Below are positions 14,962-23,177 of a DNA stretch of 64,000 nucleotides, piece after piece (within the stretch, counting starts at the first letter, position 1; each line of letters begins with the position of its first letter). The position numbers and the translations under genes were made by a program. The notes under the pieces are model-generated. The model was not told the DNA's origin. It worked only from the letters and a program-made list of their open reading frames with translations, and made no database searches. The DNA comes from an uncultured bacterium (GTDB lineage: Bacteria; Bacillota; Clostridia; UBA1381), in NCBI GenBank assembly GCA_905215805.1, contig CAJMRL010000004.1, positions 62,001 through 126,000 on the forward strand, written 5' to 3'.

Positions 14962-15100
14962 CAGCGTAAATAAAAAACTATACGCTGCATACAAAACATA
15001 AAAAGATACCATAAAATCAAATTAAAATCCGAATCCCCTCAATCATAATTCTTAAACGATATCTTCATTATCAGTATACACCAATTCAATGAATTTGTCT
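14962..15100 (+). repeat. upstream module, copy B
   Basis: Diverged copy of the module at 12078-12227. The first hairpin is CAGCGTA (14962-14968) / TACGCTG (14981-14987), a compensatory change relative to copy A. Inverted arms AAGATA (15003-15008) and TATCTT (15060-15065) also keep pairing with a changed base pair. The core CTCAATCATAAT and the AATTCAATGAATTTGT half-palindrome (to 15098) are conserved, as is TATACA (15075-15080), but the -35-like hexamer is weak. The rest of the 320-base gap around it holds X2 and the leader of the 42-residue lipoprotein gene. Confidence 0.65.
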
Positions 15101-15188
15101 TTCTTTTTATTTTGGAGGTGGAGTATATAGATAGAGTTTACTGCTGATTTATTGATACGCATATATTAATGATAGGAGTTGTGAAGTA

Positions 15189-15317
15189 ATGAAAAAAATT
15201 TGTATACTATTCTTTATTCTATCTTTTACGTTATATTTTTCAGGGTGTAGTTTTAATAATAGTCAAACTGTTAATGAGCCCGCTTTAACATATGTTCCGC
15301 TTAATTTTATTGGGTAA
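15189..15317 (+). CDS. 42-residue putative lipoprotein, possibly a gene remnant
   Basis: A very short frame with AGGAG upstream of its ATG. Residues 1-20 are a lipoprotein signal peptide with lipobox FSGC (C20), so it would be lipidated and anchored outside the membrane. The mature part is only 23 residues and ends YVPLNFIG. That ending resembles the YVPLRFVGE motif of the copper-amine-oxidase-N-like domains in the two neighbouring genes, so the frame may be the truncated start of such a protein, or the result of an internal deletion. It sits behind module B and before a terminator, so it is probably still transcribed. Confidence 0.55.
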   Translation: MKKICILFFILSFTLYFSGCSFNNSQTVNEPALTYVPLNFIG

Positions 15318-15328
15318 TAATTTAAGAT

Positions 15329-15361
15329 ATAATGCCGAAGCGATATGCTCGGCATTATATT
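15329..15361 (+). terminator. hairpin after the small lipoprotein gene
   Basis: A perfect 10-bp stem ATAATGCCGA / TCGGCATTAT. The following bases are A/T-mixed rather than a clean T-run, so termination may be partial. Confidence 0.6.
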
Positions 15362-15378
15362 ATTATAAGTATTTTTTA

Positions 15379-15407
15379 TTGCAAAACCATCCGAATAGTG
15401 ATATAAT
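15379..15407 (+). promoter_or_regulatory. promoter of polC
   Basis: TTGCAA at 15379-15384 and TATAAT at 15402-15407 with a 17-bp spacer, 30 bases before the TTG start codon. Confidence 0.75.
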
Positions 15408-15437
15408 ATTATCATAATATAAATCGGAGGAATCAAA

Positions 15438-18400
15438 TTGAAGCCAAAATTATCAACAGTATTTCCGGGAATTACGGACGAGGAAATAAAGGATATAACG
15501 ATTGAAAAGATAGCATTATCAAAAAGCCGCAGGCAGATGAAAATTACGTTTGGCGAAAATACATCACGATATCAGATGGATAAAGCGTCGGCGAAAATAA
15601 AAGTATTTTGCCGACTTAATGAGGTATATGCGGATAAGATACGTGAAAATCATACGGTTTTGCAAAAAAATGTTATGGTATATGAGGTAGAGCCGGGGCA
15701 TGAGGATATAATGAACAGAAGTGTAAGCGGACCGGAGTTTGTAGGAACGGTAAATGTATCCGATATGCTTTATGGAAAGCAAATACGAGGAAAAGTAGTC
15801 TCGGTACGTTCAATAAACGAGAATTCTGGACGTATAATTTTTACGGGAAAGGCATTTGCCTGTGATGAGAGAGAAATCACATCAAAAAAGAACGAAAAGA
15901 CATATCATCTTGTGACAATTGATGTAACAGATAAAACAGATTCCGTAACTGTAAAAATGTTTATAACAAAATCTGAGGATGATGAGGCTTTTACAAGATT
16001 TTTCGGCAGAATAAAAAAAGGAATAAAAGGCGGAGGAATATATATCGCAGTCCGCGGAAGAGCGCAATATGATGATTACGCGCATGAGTGCGTGGTAATG
16101 GCAAACGATATTGCCGAAATAAATTCTCCTCCAATAAGAATGGATAATGCACCTGTAAAGCGGGTAGAGCTGCATATGCACACGCAAATGTCAACAATGG
16201 ATGGTGTTTCATCTACTGCTGCTTTGGTAGACAGGGCAATCACATGGGGACATAAAGCTATTGCGATAACGGATCATGGAGTGGTGCAGTCATATCCGGA
16301 CGGAATGCACGCTTCAGATTATAATTCAAAAATTAAGATTCTTTACGGACTTGAAGGATATCTTATCAATGACAACCAAAAAATTATATATGATGAACAG
16401 CTTGCGCCGTTAAAGGGATTGGATAATAAATTTGTGGTGTTCGATATAGAAACCACAGGACTTAACAATAAGACATGCGAAATTATAGAAATCGGAGCGG
16501 TAAAAATATGCAAAAATGAGATAATCGACCGTTGGTCCACGTTTGTTGATCCGGGTGTTAAGATTTCTGATTTTATAACGGAGCTTACAGGAATAAGTGA
16601 CAGTATGGTTGCGGGATCTCCCAAGATAGAGGAGCAGATGGAAGATTTTAAGGAATTTTGCCGAGACTGCGTGTTGGTCGCACATAATGCTCAGTTTGAT
16701 GTCGGCTTTATGAAAGCGAAAGCGGAGCGTATGGGAACCGATTTTAATTTTGCATATATGGATACAATGGTTCTTGCAAGATGTATGTATCCAGATTTGC
16801 CGAATCATAAATTAGATACACTTACAAAGCATTTAAATGTAATATTGGAAAATCATCACAGAGCTGTAGACGATGCAAAGGCTACTGCGGATATTTTTAT
16901 AAAAATGCTTGAGGAGCTTGAGAAGCTTGGGAAAAAGGATATTACAGAATTTAATAAGGTGTTTAATCTGCGTAAAGCAGCGCATATAGCGACAAAAAGA
17001 AGGCGTGGAAGTTATCATATAATTATTCTTGCAAAAAATCTTGAAGGCATAAGACATATTTATGAGCTGGTATCTGAATCACATTTGAATTATTTTTTCA
17101 GGAATCCAAGAATCCCCAAGAGCTTGCTCGAAGAAAAACGCGGAGGACTTATCTTAGGCTCTGCTTGTGAGGCGGGTGAGCTGATACAGGGAATAGTTGA
17201 CGGAAAGAGTGATGAAGAGCTTAAGGAAATAGTAGAATTTTATGACTATCTTGAAATTCAGCCGATAGGAAATAATGCCTATATGAAAGAATCATCGGAG
17301 AAGAGATTTTCAAAAATAAATACTGATGAGGATTTAAGAAATATTAATAGGAGAGTAGTTGCGCTTGGAGAAAAATATAATAAACCTGTATGCGCAACCT
17401 GCGATGTTCATTTTCTTGATATGGAGGGGGCTGATTATAGAAAGATACTTATGCATTATAAGGGTTTTAAAGATGCAGATAATCAGGCGCCGCTTTATCT
17501 TAGAACTACAGAGGAAATGCTTGAGGAGTTCAATTATTTGGGCAAGGAAAAGGCATATGAGGTTGTAGTGACCAATACAAATAAAATAGCCGATATGATA
17601 GAGGATGTACGTCCAATACCTAAGGAAAAATGTCCGCCGGTAGTTGAAGGGGCAAAGGAGGCAATAGTAAACGATTCTATAAATAAGGCGAAAAGTATTT
17701 ACGGAGACCCGCTGCCGGATATAGTGCAGGCGCGTCTGGATAAGGAGCTGCATTCAATCACAACATATGGTTTTTCGGTTATGTACAGAATCGCACAGGA
17801 GCTTGTAAGAAAATCTCTCTCAGATGGTTATTTGGTTGGTTCGAGAGGTTCGGTCGGTTCGTCGTTTGTTGCGTTTTTATCGGATATAACAGAGGTAAAT
17901 TCTTTGCCGGCACATTATATTTGCCCGAACTGCAAATATAACGAATTTATAAAGAGTGAAATAGGTATTTCCGGATGTGACTTGCCGCCGAAAAAGTGTC
18001 CGAATTGCGGTACAGAGCTGAATCGGGACGGGCATGACATACCGTTTGAAACATTCTTGGGCTTTAAAGGAGATAAGGAACCTGATATAGACCTTAATTT
18101 TTCCGGAGAGTATCAGCCTGTTATACATAAGTATACGGAAACATTTTTCGGTGAGGGGTTTGTGTTCAGAGCGGGAACAATAGGCACAGTTGCCGAGAAA
18201 ACAGCATACGGATACGTTTTAAAATACTGTGAAGAAAAAGGGATCACAATGCGCAAGGCGGAGATGGCAAGGCTTGCACAGGGCTGCGTAGGAGTCAAGC
18301 GCACGTCTGGTCAGCATCCGGGAGGAATAATAGTTGTACCATACACGAATAATATACATGAGTTTTGTCCGATACAGCATCCGGCAGATGATGTAAATTC

Positions 18401-19514
18401 AACAATATTTACTACGCATTTTGATTATCATTCAATTGATGCAAATTTGCTGAAACTCGATGAGCTTGGACACGATGACCCGACCGTGATCAGGATGCTC
18501 GAGGACATAACCGGGGAGGATGCAAAGACATTTCCTCTCGGAGATCCGGAAACTCTTAGCCTATTCCATTCTACAGAGGCACTGAAGCTTTTGCCGGGAA
18601 AGGATATAGGAACAAGCTTGGGTACATATGGAATACCGGAATTCGGAACTAAATTTGTTCAAAAGATGCTTATAGATACAAAGCCGAATACATTTTCGGA
18701 GCTTGTAAGAATTTCAGGTCTTTCTCATGGAACGGATGTATGGCTCGGCAATGCGCAGGAGCTTATAGAAAAGGGAATATGTGACTTGTCTCACACCATA
18801 TGCTGTCGTGACGATATAATGCTTTATCTTATAGCGGCGGGAGTCGAAGCGGGACATGCCTTTAAAATAATGGAGAGTGTTCGTAAGGGAAAAGGATTGA
18901 AGCCGGAAGATGAGCAGGCAATGCATGAGGCAAATATTCCGGAATGGTATTTTGATTCCTGTAAGAAAATAAAATATATGTTTCCTAAGGCTCATGCGGT
19001 GGCGTATGTCACAATGGCTTTGCGTATTGCTTATTGCAAGGTGCACCATCCGGTCGCGTTTTATATAGCATATTTTTCGGTCAGGGCGGATGATTTTGAT
19101 GCGTCAATAATGGCAAATGGCGAGGAAACCGCAAGAAATGCACTTCGGGAAATAAACAATAAAAAGAAGGATGGAACAGCAGCGCCAAAGGATGAAGGTC
19201 TGATCCCTATTTTAGAAATATGTATAGAGATGTATTCGCGCGGTTATAATTTTGAAAAGGTAGACTTATATAAGAGCCATGCAACCAATTTTCTTCCCAC
19301 GGATAATGGTATACTTCCGCCGCTTAATTCTCTGCCGGGAGTGGCGGACAATGCGGCGAAGGCAATAACGGATGCACGAAAAGACGGACCGTTTAAGACG
19401 GTTGCGGATTTGAAGGCAAGAAGCGGAATAGGAAGGTCAGTGTGCGATTTGTTGGAGGAATACGGCTGTTTTGACGATTTGCCGGAGGCGGATCAGGTGA
19501 GTCTTTTTGATTAA
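15438..19514 (+). CDS. polC: DNA polymerase III alpha subunit, PolC type
   Basis: A 1,358-residue replicative polymerase of Gram-positive type with built-in proofreading, slightly shorter than the roughly 1,440 residues of Bacillus PolC. Domain order is N-terminal domain, OB fold (about 110-230), PHP domain with HMHTQMSTMDG (about 248 onward), inserted DEDDh exonuclease starting at D336-x-E338 (FDIETTG), remaining PHP, then the polymerase core. Two CxxC pairs (C829/C832 and C854/C857) form the zinc motif, and D883/D885 in PDIDLNF are catalytic. It starts with TTG at 15438, seven bases after CGGAGG. It works with DnaE, also encoded here at 34252. Confidence 0.96.
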   Translation: MKPKLSTVFPGITDEEIKDITIEKIALSKSRRQMKITFGENTSRYQMDKASAKIKVFCRLNEVYADKIRENHTVLQKNVMVYEVEPGHEDIMNRSVSGPEFVGTVNVSDMLYGKQIRGKVVSVRSINENSGRIIFTGKAFACDEREITSKKNEKTYHLVTIDVTDKTDSVTVKMFITKSEDDEAFTRFFGRIKKGIKGGGIYIAVRGRAQYDDYAHECVVMANDIAEINSPPIRMDNAPVKRVELHMHTQMSTMDGVSSTAALVDRAITWGHKAIAITDHGVVQSYPDGMHASDYNSKIKILYGLEGYLINDNQKIIYDEQLAPLKGLDNKFVVFDIETTGLNNKTCEIIEIGAVKICKNEIIDRWSTFVDPGVKISDFITELTGISDSMVAGSPKIEEQMEDFKEFCRDCVLVAHNAQFDVGFMKAKAERMGTDFNFAYMDTMVLARCMYPDLPNHKLDTLTKHLNVILENHHRAVDDAKATADIFIKMLEELEKLGKKDITEFNKVFNLRKAAHIATKRRRGSYHIIILAKNLEGIRHIYELVSESHLNYFFRNPRIPKSLLEEKRGGLILGSACEAGELIQGIVDGKSDEELKEIVEFYDYLEIQPIGNNAYMKESSEKRFSKINTDEDLRNINRRVVALGEKYNKPVCATCDVHFLDMEGADYRKILMHYKGFKDADNQAPLYLRTTEEMLEEFNYLGKEKAYEVVVTNTNKIADMIEDVRPIPKEKCPPVVEGAKEAIVNDSINKAKSIYGDPLPDIVQARLDKELHSITTYGFSVMYRIAQELVRKSLSDGYLVGSRGSVGSSFVAFLSDITEVNSLPAHYICPNCKYNEFIKSEIGISGCDLPPKKCPNCGTELNRDGHDIPFETFLGFKGDKEPDIDLNFSGEYQPVIHKYTETFFGEGFVFRAGTIGTVAEKTAYGYVLKYCEEKGITMRKAEMARLAQGCVGVKRTSGQHPGGIIVVPYTNNIHEFCPIQHPADDVNSTIFTTHFDYHSIDANLLKLDELGHDDPTVIRMLEDITGEDAKTFPLGDPETLSLFHSTEALKLLPGKDIGTSLGTYGIPEFGTKFVQKMLIDTKPNTFSELVRISGLSHGTDVWLGNAQELIEKGICDLSHTICCRDDIMLYLIAAGVEAGHAFKIMESVRKGKGLKPEDEQAMHEANIPEWYFDSCKKIKYMFPKAHAVAYVTMALRIAYCKVHHPVAFYIAYFSVRADDFDASIMANGEETARNALREINNKKKDGTAAPKDEGLIPILEICIEMYSRGYNFEKVDLYKSHATNFLPTDNGILPPLNSLPGVADNAAKAITDARKDGPFKTVADLKARSGIGRSVCDLLEEYGCFDDLPEADQVSLFD

Positions 19515-19574
19515 GCTTAGTGTTCATCAATAAGTAAAGTTGATGGTGTTAAATATATACAGGATTTTTTAGGT

Positions 19575-19613
19575 GATCCCTCTGCCGATTAGACGGGCAG
19601 AGGGGTCATTTTA
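19575..19613. terminator. terminator between polC and the deacetylase gene
   Basis: Stem GATCCCTCTGCC / GGCAGAGGGGTC with one G-U pair, followed by ATTTTAAAAT. It serves polC and overlaps the stop codon (19606-19608) of the convergent deacetylase gene. Confidence 0.85.
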
Positions 19614-20454
19614 AAATATTATAGAAATATTCTTCTGAAGAAATACCTCCCGGGCGGTTATATCTTTTAACGAGTTTCATACAAGATATATCGCGTGTTA
19701 TATAATTTATACCTTCGCTGCATGAAAAAGTAACTCTAAAGCCTTCTTGATTAAGAACATCAAAGCTCTCTTTGGAATATTTACCATATGGAAATGTATA
19801 AATAATAGGTGTAAAGCCTGTTTGAGCATGGCATTGCTCTTTAAACTGTTTAATATCTCTTTCAAATAAATCTAAATAATTTTGTATACTTTCGCCGTTT
19901 TTGCGCCCTGCACCGTTTCTGCCGTCGTTGTTTGAATGAAAGTCATAGGAATGACAGGCAATTTCTGCATATGGACTGTCGATCATTTGCTTTATATCGC
20001 ACCAGCGCATATAGCTGTATGAGGGATTTACTTCATTTGATTTTGAATAATCATCGGTGTATTTCCCGACTATACTGAAAATTCCGTGTGCGTGTTTTTC
20101 TTCAAGTATTGGTAGCGCGTAAAACAGGTTATTATAGCATCCATCGTCAAAAGTAAGCATAACAGGCTTTTCGGGCAGGGGAGTACCATTGTCAATATAG
20201 TCCAAGATATTTTGTACGGAAACGGTGGTATATCCGTGGTTATATAAATAATCTATATCACGTCTAAGCGTGTCGGGAGTAATAATATATTTACCGGTAA
20301 GCTCTGTGTCCTTAAGAATACTATGGTACATTATAACAGGCATAGCAATTCCGTTTTTCTCAACGGATGCCGGCAAAGAAGCGCGAGTGAAAATAGCGCA
20401 CAATGCAAATATAAAAATTAAAGTAGATATAAAGGTATAAATCTTGCATTTCAT
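19606..20454 (-). CDS. exported polysaccharide deacetylase
   Basis: A 282-residue carbohydrate esterase family 4 (NodB-homology) protein. Residues 1-25 form a signal peptide or N-terminal anchor, so it acts outside the membrane, probably on peptidoglycan or another N-acetylated glycan. The catalytic motifs are visible: TFDDGCYNN (motif 1, catalytic and metal-binding Asp) and HSYDFH (motif 2, two metal-binding His), then YTFPYGKYSKES (motif 3). I choose the ATG at 20454, six bases after GAGGTG; an in-frame ATG at 20472 lies inside the hairpin upstream of that site. The ribosome binding site is part of a terminator-like hairpin. Confidence 0.88.
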   Translation of the reverse strand: MKCKIYTFISTLIFIFALCAIFTRASLPASVEKNGIAMPVIMYHSILKDTELTGKYIITPDTLRRDIDYLYNHGYTTVSVQNILDYIDNGTPLPEKPVMLTFDDGCYNNLFYALPILEEKHAHGIFSIVGKYTDDYSKSNEVNPSYSYMRWCDIKQMIDSPYAEIACHSYDFHSNNDGRNGAGRKNGESIQNYLDLFERDIKQFKEQCHAQTGFTPIIYTFPYGKYSKESFDVLNQEGFRVTFSCSEGINYITRDISCMKLVKRYNRPGGISSEEYFYNILK

Positions 20455-20495
20455 AAAAAACACCTCACACAATTATATGTTGCGAGGTGTTTTTT
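20455..20495 (-). terminator. terminator-like hairpin containing the deacetylase ribosome binding site
   Basis: Arms AACACCTC (20459-20466) and GAGGTGTT (20484-20491) pair perfectly, with A/T-runs on both sides. Read leftward it follows the stop codon of the upstream gene (20497) and ends in six T. The same arm supplies GAGGTG, the Shine-Dalgarno sequence of the deacetylase gene, so folding would both end the upstream transcript and hide the start site. Confidence 0.7.
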
Positions 20496-20496
20496 A

Positions 20497-21564
20497 TTAC
20501 TGACTTATATTTTCTAAGCTATTGTCGTAATGAAGCTTATATACTGTACCGGACTGAACAAATTTAAAATACTTTGATTTGTATGTGTAATATGGGGTGA
20601 AATCAGCGCACGACATACCGGCGTACTGCTTTGCGAGACTATCTGCTTGTGTAATAGTATAAGCCTGTACAGCGGCCTCATCTTCAGAGGTTTTCTTTGT
20701 ATCGCATGCGGTTGAAGCTGTGATTTCAACTGTTTTTGATGTATCGTTCCAGTTGACCTGAGCGCCGAAGCCCTCTGAGATAATACGAAGAGGAACATAT
20801 GTAGCGCCGTCTATAATTACCGGCTGAATTTCTCTTATATCAAATGTGTTTACCGGAGCGTCAGCTGTATCCGGATATTCGGATTCCCATTTTAAGAGCT
20901 TCCATGAGCCGAAGCCCTTGCCGCCGTCTGTACGTGAGAACTGCATTATTGTTGAGTTTTGTGTAGCAGTAATCATCTGTGTCCGGCTTGAAGCAGCAGA
21001 GTAATCATCCCAATATACGTTTAAATTCATTGAACCAAACAATCCTCTTAAAGGAACATATGTTGTACCTTGAATAATAAAAGGTTTTTGGGGAAGATTT
21101 TGAGTCATTCCGTTTAACGATATTGACACATTATATGAATAAGGCGACGCATAAGGATTAAAGTGTTCAACCCCATTTTTATACATTCCCTGAAGAAGAG
21201 TCTTTCCATCGTCCGTATAGGCGCTTAACCAAATGTTATCAAGAAAAAATGCCAGCTCAATGAAGCCGGTTCCTTTTGTTCCGTATTCGTCCGTGTAGTC
21301 AAACAACAGTTTTGATTCGTTGTCCTTTATAGTTCCGGAGTATACTTCATAAACAAATGGTTCCTTTCCGTCTGCAACCTGTTTTAAAGTAACGTTGATA
21401 GTAGAGTCATCGCAGTAATTTATATATAGCTGAGAATAATTGTCATCAGTATATTTGCTTGAAGTCCATGTTCCCATAAAAGCGCTGTTGTTAAAATTTT
21501 CGGCAAATGCCGTAGATGAAATTAACATAACTGTAGACAGCGCGGCAGCACATAACTTTTTCAT
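20497..21564 (-). CDS. secreted protein with copper-amine-oxidase-N-like domain
   Basis: A 355-residue exported protein with a clean signal peptide (MKKLCAAALSTVMLISSTAFA, cleavage about residue 21). Residues 25-130 form a beta-rich domain of lipocalin-like pattern (GTWTSSKYTDDN at the start). The copper amine oxidase N-terminal-like domain lies at about 150-285, with YVPLRGLFGSMNLNVYWDD and YVPLRIISEGFGAQVNWND. A short helical tail follows. The substrate or partner is unknown; a cell-envelope or matrix role is inferred from the domain. It is upstream of the deacetylase gene in the same direction, which suggests shared envelope function. Confidence 0.85.
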   Translation of the reverse strand: MKKLCAAALSTVMLISSTAFAENFNNSAFMGTWTSSKYTDDNYSQLYINYCDDSTINVTLKQVADGKEPFVYEVYSGTIKDNESKLLFDYTDEYGTKGTGFIELAFFLDNIWLSAYTDDGKTLLQGMYKNGVEHFNPYASPYSYNVSISLNGMTQNLPQKPFIIQGTTYVPLRGLFGSMNLNVYWDDYSAASSRTQMITATQNSTIMQFSRTDGGKGFGSWKLLKWESEYPDTADAPVNTFDIREIQPVIIDGATYVPLRIISEGFGAQVNWNDTSKTVEITASTACDTKKTSEDEAAVQAYTITQADSLAKQYAGMSCADFTPYYTYKSKYFKFVQSGTVYKLHYDNSLENISQ

Positions 21565-21586
21565 ATGTATTCTACCCCCTTATTCC

Positions 21587-21621
21587 AAAAATCATAAGGG
21601 TGTGCGGGACACACCCTTATG
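21587..21621 (-). terminator. terminator of the fba transcript
   Basis: A perfect 12-bp stem CATAAGGGTGTG / CACACCCTTATG (21593-21621). Read leftward it is followed by ATTTTT. It lies between fba and the gene at 20497, separating the two leftward units. Confidence 0.88.
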
Positions 21622-21646
21622 TTAATTATGCAAATAATCTTATAAT

Positions 21647-22510
21647 TTAAGCTTTGTTCACAGAGCCGAACAGTTCCATCTTTTCTTTTACAATGACCTT
21701 GATGGCTTCTGCACCCGGAGCTAAAAGTTTTCTTGGGTCAAAGCCTTTGCCCTGAAGATCCTTGCCTTCTTCAATATATTTTCTGGTCGCTTCTTGGAAA
21801 TAGAGCTGACATTCAGTATTTACATTGATTTTTGCAACGCCAAGGGAAATTGCCTTCTGGATCATATCCGCCGGAATACCGGTTCCTCCATGAAGAACCA
21901 AAGGAAGGTCTCCTATAAGCTCTTTTGTTTTGGCGAGGGCATCAAAATCAAGTCCTTTCCAGTTAGCCGGATATTTTCCATGTATATTTCCAATACCTGC
22001 TGCGAGGAAGTCAACACCGAGATCAGCTATTCTTTTACACTCTTGAGGATCTGCAATTTCTCCGGCTCCTACTACACCGTCTTCCTCTCCGCCTATGGAA
22101 CCTACTTCCGCTTCAATTGACATACCCATAGCATGTGCAACCTTGACAAGCTCTTTAGTCTTTTCGATATTTTCTTCTATCGGGAAATGTGAACCATCAA
22201 ACATAATCGAAGAAAAACCTGCTTTAATACATTTGTAGCAGCCTTCGTATGTGCCGTGGTCAAGATGCAATGCAACCGGAACGGTTATATTCATTTCCTC
22301 TATCATGGCCTTGACCATAGCAGCAACTGTTTTAAAGCCTGTCATGTATTTGCCGGCGCCTTCAGATACACCGAGAATAACCGGAGAATTGCATTCCTGA
22401 GCTGTAGCAAGAATAGACTTTGTCCATTCAAGGTTATTGATGTTAAACTGACCGACAGCATAGTGTCCGGCTACCGCCTTTTGTAACATTTCTGTTGCTG
22501 AAACTAACAT
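21647..22510 (-). CDS. fba: class II fructose-1,6-bisphosphate aldolase
   Basis: A 287-residue zinc-dependent aldolase that splits fructose-1,6-bisphosphate into DHAP and glyceraldehyde-3-phosphate, cytosolic. Zinc and catalytic residues lie in ALHLDHGTYEGC (Asp and His) and in AEVGSIGGEEDGV; the phosphate loop is LHGGTGIPADMI and the final zinc/substrate motif INVNTEC. I set the start at the ATG at 22510 (MLVSATEML, the standard family start), which follows AAGGAGG; longer in-frame starts lack a ribosome binding site. The gene completes lower glycolysis with the PPi-type phosphofructokinase at 5107. Confidence 0.95.
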   Translation of the reverse strand: MLVSATEMLQKAVAGHYAVGQFNINNLEWTKSILATAQECNSPVILGVSEGAGKYMTGFKTVAAMVKAMIEEMNITVPVALHLDHGTYEGCYKCIKAGFSSIMFDGSHFPIEENIEKTKELVKVAHAMGMSIEAEVGSIGGEEDGVVGAGEIADPQECKRIADLGVDFLAAGIGNIHGKYPANWKGLDFDALAKTKELIGDLPLVLHGGTGIPADMIQKAISLGVAKINVNTECQLYFQEATRKYIEEGKDLQGKGFDPRKLLAPGAEAIKVIVKEKMELFGSVNKA

Positions 22511-22560
22511 TATAAAATTCCTCCTTTTATTATATAAAATAGTTATAAAAACTAATTTAT

Positions 22561-23166
22561 TCAATCGTTTAAAATAATGGTATCCGCCTGCATAATCATT
22601 TCGAGATTTTCCTTAGTAGGCTCAATAAATTTTGTGCGTTTGCATGACGGACAAGAAAGAACCGCACAATTGTTTATAACAGTGAGATTGATATTATCAC
22701 AATTGCATACGCATTCTATGCGATGTATATCGCGCAGTTCATTTATACAATCGATTATTTTATATAAAATATTTGCTTGTTCATCATCTATTTCATCATC
22801 TTCATAAGTCATTTCCGAATAAATTTTTATATTTTCTTCCAAAACGGTTTTTACATGATCATACTCGCCTATAAAAAATATATCCATTCCGCTTGACGGG
22901 CATTTATAGCTTATAAGCGGTTTTGTCCATAAGTCTGACTTAGGAACTGAAAAAGAATGTGTATCTCCGCACAGAGGGCATTCTATTTCAAAGAAATATT
23001 TCGATGACTTTTCATATATTGCAGCACATATGTCGCAGCAATTATGTCTTGCGCAAAGAAGCTTTAATACACCGTTTGAAAAATTAAACGCGGTAATGAG
23101 CCGGGTAGATATATTTGAGCATGATGGACATATATATGCTGCAAATCTTTTTAAATCTATAAGCAT
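22561..23166 (-). CDS. conserved zinc-ribbon-like protein of unknown function
   Basis: A 201-residue cytosolic protein without a recognised family name. It has several cysteine pairs: CPSC near residue 13, CDIC near 44, CPLC near 63, CNC near 157 and CPSC near 176. The N-terminal half looks like two rubredoxin-like or zinc-ribbon knuckles, the middle is a long acidic helix (SEMTYEDDEIDDEQANILYK) and the C terminus has another knuckle. This suggests a metal-stabilised adaptor or sporulation-associated regulator, but no function can be assigned. It lies between ogg and fba in one leftward run, with a 50-base gap to fba. Confidence 0.65.
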   Translation of the reverse strand: MLIDLKRFAAYICPSCSNISTRLITAFNFSNGVLKLLCARHNCCDICAAIYEKSSKYFFEIECPLCGDTHSFSVPKSDLWTKPLISYKCPSSGMDIFFIGEYDHVKTVLEENIKIYSEMTYEDDEIDDEQANILYKIIDCINELRDIHRIECVCNCDNINLTVINNCAVLSCPSCKRTKFIEPTKENLEMIMQADTIILND

Positions 23167-23177
23167 TTCAGACTCCT

